Assembly: GCF_009905375.1 (NCBI RefSeq)
Contig: NW_027420618.1
Coordinates: 36,863-100,862, forward strand
Direction of reading: 5' to 3'
From: Apium graveolens
Lineage: Eukaryota > Streptophyta > Magnoliopsida > Apiales > Apiaceae
Length of the DNA stretch: 64,000 bases
The position numbers and the translations under genes are program-made. The notes under the pieces are model-generated. The model saw only the letters and a program-made list of their open reading frames with translations. It had not been told where the DNA came from and ran no database searches. Below are positions 57,652-64,000 of the stretch, in pieces (the stretch's first letter is position 1; the number at the start of each line of letters is the position of its first letter).

Positions 57652-60600
57652 TGTAACACCCCCAGATCCGGGGTCAGGGATCTGAGTCGTCACAGTCTTT
57701 CTTTCCACAATATCACTTCACTTAATTAATAATAAATAACCTTATGCTGTGATCCCACGCTAACACACACCACAACCCGTTATAGTCTCAGAGATGAAAT
57801 TGAAATAAGTACAATTCCTTGAATCCACAATTTAAAAGTTATTACAACCCAAAATGATTACTTGATAAATTTACAGTTAATTGCCATTATCTGCCACAAG
57901 TTATAACTATACAATATTTGGTTCCCAAAAGTAGAATGCCTGATTTACCAATAGATCTACCTCTGCAGCTATAGCAGCTACAACATCAACGGAAAGATGC
58001 GGGACGCTTCCCATGCGCTTGCGCCGGGTCTGCTTGAGTCTGACCATCTTTCCTAACTGTTGTTGTGTGATGAAGAAATGAAACAAGAGTGAGCATTACA
58101 GCTCGCAAGATAATATACAGTGTAAACAATAATGCAAGTATCTAAATGGATAACTTACTAGAATCCTTTATCAAGTATAAGGTAATTACTTACTGGATAT
58201 AAGTTTTAAGGAAGATGAAGTTACCAATTACTTCATTATACTTATACCATTTTTAGAAATCTACTTGAACTATTATTGTTCAAAGTATAATAAGTTTCAA
58301 AAGGTCATCCCATAGATGAGACCACAAGTTAAGACTTGAATAGATTCAATCTTTGAAATATTTTTAAAGGAAATGAAGTTACGAGATACTTCATTCAATG
58401 GAAACACCATTATAACTGTTTGACCCTGTTAATGCTTCGGCAACCACCCATTCGTAGCCTTTCGATCGAAAAGCTACGGGTAGTGTTGCAGAATTGTCCA
58501 ACTGGATGATGAACTCATTACGGGAGTTTGTCGCGCCAGGAAGACCACTTGTACAACCCCACCATTTTCTACATGTAGAGGAGAACCTGTCGGATTTACT
58601 TGTCAACCGAACACTGGACTCCTAAGGAATGGACCGTCTTAGCGGAACTTCCAGGCCATTTGGGCCAATATAATTAGGCTGGGCCGGCGCCACTCGACCA
58701 CTTACGCCACTCCTAGTTCAGATGAAATCCATGACTCTGAAATGTAAAGCTCGTCCTCACCTTCCCCAAGTAGAAACTTGTTGATACGGCTCCACCAAGA
58801 AGTCGTATCTAGATGGAAAGGAAAACTCACCGATATTTCCCAGGCGATGCCTGTTAATGGATTAACTTGTTCCAAGAATTTTACTTCCCGAGTATTGGGT
58901 AAGTAATCAAAACTCTTTTATCAAAATAGCAACCTTGTTGTGAATATAAAATACACCACAGAGCCGGATCCCTCAGGTTTTGAGCGAGTATTTAAATCCC
59001 CTTTGAAAGGAAGATCTTAAATAAATAAAAATGAGTTTTTGTGATCCGCTCTAACTTTTAAAAATCATTTTGAAGGCTCACAAACATTTGTAAGGATGTT
59101 TGGAGTAATGCTGATTTAATAAAATAAATCAGTCCCAATATATTAGAAAATATCTGAATATTATTATTTAAATAATATTCCCATAAAGAATAATCTTTAT
59201 AAAAATAATTGAAGTAGAAGTTGTAAAACTTATACTTGAAAAGAATCTTAAATAACCAAAGATGTACTCATACGAAAGTAATATCTTTATTTGAATAATC
59301 AAAAGTAAGTTTGATTATCGACACATTATTCTTTAATAAAATAAAGAATATTATTTAGTAAATAATCGGAGTCATAAGTCCTCGAAGAAATATTCAAAAT
59401 AATATTCATTAATAAAATAAACGGAGTCATAAGCCCTCGAATGAATATTCAAAATAATATTCATTAATAAAATAAACGGAGTCATAAGCCCTCGAATGAA
59501 TATTCAAAATAATATTCATTAATTAAAATAAATGGAGTCATAAGCCCTCGAATGAATATTCAAAATAATATTCATTAATAAAATAAACGGAGTCATAAGC
59601 CCTCGAATGAATATTCAAAATAATATTCATTAATAAAATAAACGGAGTCATAAGCCCTCGAATGAATATTCAAAATAATATTCATTAATAAAATAAACGG
59701 AGTCATAAGCCCTCGAATGAATATTCAAAATAATATTCAATAATAAAATAAACAGGGTCATAAGCCCTCGAATGAATATTCAAAATAATATTCATTAATA
59801 AAATAAAGTTATCGAATAAACCTTATTCGATTCATAGTTTTGAAAACTATTCATATATATATATATATATAAATATATATATATATTATACTCGGGAGCC
59901 TCTACTCCCGGTTTTTGAAAAAGTTCACCTTTGGGTCCCCTATACTAAGGGTATATGCAAATTACCGCTTATCTCTAGCATAGGTTTTATCAACTGAATC
60001 AACAGATATATGTATCAAGAATACAAAACAGGCATGCATATATACCATATCACATGCTACAATATATCGCAAGAATTTGCTAAATAACCATTATGCATCT
60101 ATCACAAGATAATGCATGTACAAATGTATACATCACAACAACAGTATAACGGGTAGAAAACTTGCCTGAGCGACTGGGGGTTATAAATGGCTTGGGACGA
60201 GTCTGGTAACCTATAAACAACATATAAGTTGGAATTAAACCAAAGTCACTCATAATCTATACTTTAACCAATTTAGACTCTAACGCTCGCTTTGCGCTTA
60301 ATGATTCTCTTAAGTCGCTCGAGTACCCTCGGCTCCACCATTTTTAATAAATTAACCATTACAAGTTTTAAGGCGATTCTTTCGTGAGTGTCTTACCAAC
60401 TGCCTAACACACTTTACATAAATGTTTCATACTCCAATTAGTCCTTTTAGGTCTTTAACCTATGTTTCAAAGTAAGGCGAGGGGTAATGATTCGTTCGCG
60501 AAACGTCGTTACTTAAAACGACCGTTTCTTCTAAACCGTACATCGGAATCAAACGAACTACATATCAAAACGAAGCTCGTAACATGAACTATCTAATCAT

Positions 60601-61954
60601 GGCAATGGTCAAAACCTAGCAGTGAGTTCATGGGTCCTAATGTTAAGAACAAAAACAGCCTAAAGTAAATTGGACATTACGACGGCTATGTTTACGCGAT
60701 TACCCAAATTTAAAATACTCCAATTCAACCCACAATCAATCCACAATCACAACCCAATCAAAAACCATCCATACTACTTCATAACAGCCCCAACAACTCA
60801 ACATTAACAATTTATACTTATTCTTAAACTTAAATTTAACTACACTTAAGTTCATTAATCAACAATCCAAGAATACCACTCCAAAACTTCACAAAACTAA
60901 CTAATCTCCACATTCACAACAAGCAAGCCTCCCATGAATTAAAATCAACAAAACTAAACCTAATTACTCAAATAAAGTTAGGGTTTGGAGGGGGTTATAC
61001 CTTCCTTGGAGAGTGGAGAATCAAGAGAATGGCTTGGAATCACCCTTAAAGTCCCTATCCAAGCTTAAACTAAACAAAACTTCAAGAACAAAAATTTTAG
61101 TTCTTGAAAAACACTATTCACCATCTTCTTCCATGATTTTTTGGAAGATATTGTGAATGATTTAGGAGCTCAAACTTATAGGATATCCATAACTATGCAT
61201 AAGGAGTCTTAGATAATTACCTTGTGATTTAACAATGCTTGGAACTTGATTTTGATTTTCTTGCTTTGGAAAAGAAGAAAAAGCCGAGAGCTCCTTGGAT
61301 GAAGAAATGAAATGATTTTGTGTTTTGCTTTGATTTGTTTTGGTTGGTTGATTTTTTTGATTTGTTTTGTTTTGTTACCTTTTTACCATGGTAATTTTTG
61401 TGTGGTTCTAATTCAACCAACAACACACTTGCTTGGTCATGCTTATGTCACCATGTGATGTCACCCTCCCTCCTTTGTCCTCTTCTCATTGGTTTGATGA
61501 CATCATCCCCACTAATCTCTTTGATTAGCTTTTAATTATTTGGCTACTGGCCGCTGATCTGTTATACGGTTCGCTTAACTTTCGTTTTCGTTTATCGTTT
61601 GAGGGATCATACCCGGGATCTTATTACTTAGGTTCCCTTAACCTTTCTCAATACATTATATTCCTTTTTATGATCCTCTATTAAAATCCTTGAATTTAAA
61701 TCCTTTTCATCCTTTTACCTTGTACTCAATTCTTTTGATATCTGGTGGATTTTCGGGAAAAATCAAAAGGTTCAAATTTGGATTCTGACGATCTTACATA
61801 CACTTATATATCATATAGAGTACCAATAAAATCTCAGAATATCCATAAAAGAACCCCTACATAGTGTGGCATGAACAGTTTTCTTATTCAGCAATATCAG
61901 CAAAAACACTATTCATAAGGGTTACAAAAAGTTCAAAATTTTGGGGTTATTACA
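57652..61954 (-). repeat. 5' LTR of gypsy C
   Basis: 4303 bp, uninterrupted, with eight 55-bp repeats (59367-59807) and a broken AT microsatellite (59853-59886). It serves as the reference for the D insertion site: it reads GGATCTTATTACTTAGGTTC where the other LTR is split. Confidence 0.93.
59367..59807. repeat. 55-bp tandem repeat array, 8 units
   Basis: Same unit as 35979-36583; 441 bp, about 8 x 55. One unit has a one-base insertion near 59523. Confidence 0.92.
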
Positions 61955-61959
61955 TGATG
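61955..61959. repeat. Target-site duplication, right, of gypsy C
   Basis: TGATG, identical to 34241-34245. Confidence 0.85.
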
Positions 61960-63340
61960 GCAAGGCTGATGTGAAGTGGTTGTTTATATAGGCAAGAGAA
62001 TGCCAGGAGACGCAAAAAAATTTAATGCTGACAGGTGGAATTAATTCTACCTCGTCTCCCCAGACTTGGAAAAAGAAAAACATTCATTGGATAGAGAAAC
62101 CATGGTTTAATGCGCACAAGAAGCAAGTAAAAGTTGACTGTGCATGTACGAGTACCACTATCCCTAACTATAGTGACTATTAATCTTCCACTTCAACAGT
62201 ATTATGGTTTAAACTGAGACTGTTGTCAAATTTTATCCAAAAATAAGTCAAGTAAAGAATCATACTGTAATATCAGAACTTAGACTTATATCAGAACTTA
62301 ACAGTCATCAGAACATAATTTTTTGACTCGAAAAAGGAATGCCTATTTTAGTAAGTCCTCACACAAATTCTGATTTATATTCTTTAGAACTTAATCATCA
62401 GAACATGCAATCAGAACTTGTCCTCAGAATTTGTGCAATGTGATACAATGACTGTTCATCTAAAACAACATAGATCCCCACAGTGATTTTCATCATTCAT
62501 ATGGAGTGGTTAGTGTGTGCATTAAGCTAATATCAGACAAAGAGAAAAGTCTGATTCACTTCAGTACATCTTAGAAATAAGGCATAACTAAAACTTTACT
62601 AAAAACCTGTCAATATTCTGAAGCCTACTATTGAATGAATTCATGCTTGAGTCCACCTCAACTATTTTGTGCTAATTTTGAGCATCTTTTTAAATTCTAT
62701 TTTACAGTGGCTTCTCAGTGTAAGTGAGTCACGACTGCTTATCAGAATTTATGCTATTATCAGAGTATTTCTCCAGTAATCATAGAGTGTGAAAAGTCAC
62801 CAAGAAAATATTTTATTTACTTTTCTGATGCATATTACTTAATACCAGCAATGCACTTGGGTCTTCCCTTCCACATTTTTACTCTAGATCTCAAAGGAGT
62901 ACCTGATTTTTAATTCTTGTTTCTCTTTTTTTTCTTTTGATAAGTGAGGTTTATCAGCACTTAGTACATTCAACAGATTTACTAGCATCAGAACTTAACA
63001 GATGAGTAGCATTATTCTAGTTTGTGACTTAGTAATAAAATAGACAAAGTAAACTCAACTAAGCTCAATTATCAAAATTTGCTTGTGTCAATAGATTTCC
63101 ACAGAAATAATTACTTCTTACATGAGATCCCTTGTTTATTGAAGACTACTAGGTCAGCATCTAGCACAGTTATCCTCATAGGATTGAATAGTTACCTAAC
63201 AGACATATCACTATCAGAGTTTAGAAACATATATCAGACAACAGTCAGTACTTACACACATTTTTCAATTAAGCACATAATACACAATGAGATTAAATTC
63301 TGTAAATACTGATCATAAAGTCTGATGCATCAGAGCAAAA
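61960..63340 (-). other. Sirevirus spacer between pol and third ORF, right piece
   Basis: Non-coding as far as I can tell. The word ATCAGAACTTA or close forms (ATCAGAACATA, ATCAGAACTTG) recurs at about 62272, 62290, 62309, 62397, 62410 and 62989. Confidence 0.6.
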
Positions 63341-64000
63341 CTAAGCAGATTTAGAGAAAGAACCTGAAACCATTCCAAGTTCATTTACCAATCTTGTAAA
63401 AGTAGCTTCACACAATGGTTTTGTGAAGATATCTACTAGTTGTTGATCTGTTGGAACAAAGTGCAATTCCACTGTACCTTCATCCACATGTTCCCTGATG
63501 AAGTGGTACCTGATGCTGATGTGTTTTTGTCATAGAGTGTTGAACTGGATTACCTGTCATAGCAATAGCACTTTGATTATCACAGTAAATAGCGATTTTG
63601 AAATATGTTAACCCATAATCCAGTAACTGATTCTTCATCCAAAGAATCTGTGCACAACAGCTTTCTGCAGCAATATATTCTGCTTCTGCAGTTGATGTGG
63701 AAATTGACTTTTGTTTCTTGCTAAACCAAGAAAACCAATCTACCTCCAAGAAATTGGCAGCTTCCACTTGTGCTTTTCCTGTCAATTTTGCAACCTGCAA
63801 AATCTGCATCTGAGTAACCTATTAGTTTAAAATCTGATTCTCTGGGATACCACAATCCAGATCAGCTGTTCCCTTAGATACTTGAAATCCTTTTCACAGC
63901 TGTTAAGTGAGGTTCTCTTGGATCTGCTTGAAATCTTGCACAAAGACAGGTAGCATACATGATATCAGGTCTACTAGCAGTTAGATAGAGTAGAGAGCCA
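63341..64000 (-). pseudogene. pol: Sirevirus pol, C-terminal RT/RNase H part, frameshifted
   Basis: This copies element RNA and removes the RNA strand. Read in shifting frames on the minus strand, it gives [20 protein letters not shown] (end of the polymerase part) and YSDADFAGCKIDRKSTSGSC (RNase H start with catalytic aspartate). Then come SKKQKSISTSTAEAEYIAAE, YCDNQSAIAMTGNP and, after an extra A near 63530, LVDIFTKPL, ending at a TAG at 63341-63343. At least two further single-base shifts (near 63720 and 63870) break it. The upstream part of pol lies beyond the window. Confidence 0.88.

Larger units (their letters stand above)
34246..61954 (-). mobile_element. Ty3/gypsy chromovirus C, both LTRs, with D nested in its 3' LTR
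   Basis: Between TGATG duplications lie the 3' LTR (34246-38409 and 51333-51656), PPT, pol, gag, a leader ORF, primer site (57636-57647) and 5' LTR (57652-61954). LTRs start TGTAACACCCCCAGATCC and end GGTTATTACA. About 14.8 kb remains once D is removed. A chromodomain tail marks it as a chromovirus of a family distinct from B and D. Gag to protease is one intact frame; pol has several stops, a deletion in RNase H and a frameshift. Confidence 0.92.
16242..64000 (-). mobile_element. Sirevirus (Ty1/copia) S, 3' part, hosting three gypsy insertions
   Basis: Removing the insertions at 16526-29889 and 34246-61954 leaves one minus-strand element: pol end (63341-64000), spacer (61960-63340 plus 33865-34245), a long third ORF (30140-33864), a short 3' untranslated part, a PPT (29936-29950) and a 3' LTR remnant (29890-29935 plus 16242-16525). 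Copia pol followed by a long extra ORF and then a GGGGGAGA PPT is the Sirevirus arrangement. The 5' part lies to the right of the window. Confidence 0.85.

Noticed and set aside
1..64000. Host protein-coding genes
   Set aside because: I checked the longer frames on both strands. All recognisable ones belong to transposable elements, and the rest are chance frames in LTRs or AT-rich DNA.

Overview
The window reads as repeat-rich nuclear DNA of a eudicot plant. It is AT-rich, and almost everything recognisable is transposable element: Ty1/copia and Ty3/gypsy retrotransposons with plant-type Met-tRNA primer sites (TGGTATCAGAGC), a hAT-like element and a Mutator-like MITE. The Sirevirus and chromovirus types and the LTR wording suggest an asterid, possibly Apiaceae, but this is a low-confidence inference. 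I found no intact host gene, rRNA, tRNA or organellar gene.

Layout. 1-1974: 5' part of a minus-strand copia element (LTR, gag with one nonsense codon, start of protease) running off the left edge. 2314-3281: a 968-bp MITE with a perfect 9-bp target duplication. 3301-6725: a ~158-bp host tandem duplication whose second copy was hit by a 3.1-kb hAT-like element (8-bp duplication). 7017-7192: a decayed copia fragment. 7257-15715: a very old, internally scrambled plus-strand gypsy element with a ~3.4-kb LTR. 15720-16241: an inverted fragment of a Sirevirus ORF. 16242-64000: a minus-strand Sirevirus that holds three large gypsy (chromovirus) insertions.

Nest. The Sirevirus (S) is the host: pol 3' end at 63341-64000, a long third ORF at 30140-33864, PPT at 29936-29950, and its 3' LTR cut by element B. 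Gypsy B (16526-29889, TSD TAAAC) sits in that 3' LTR. Gypsy C (34246-61954, TSD TGATG) sits between Sirevirus pol and the third ORF. Gypsy D (38410-51332), a sister of B, sits inside the 3' LTR of C, and the far end of D has been deleted. S, B, C and D all read on the minus strand. B, C and D carry gag, protease, reverse transcriptase, RNase H, integrase and a C-terminal chromodomain, each broken by stops or frameshifts, so none looks autonomous.

Most unusual points: an extra open frame between the primer site and gag in C and in B/D; D has one uninterrupted reading register with six stops and no frameshift; an LTR hairpin shows a compensatory base-pair change between B and D; a 55-bp hairpin-forming tandem repeat differs in copy number (11 versus 8) between the two LTRs of C; and the two DNA transposons have exact boundaries, one with an empty site next door.
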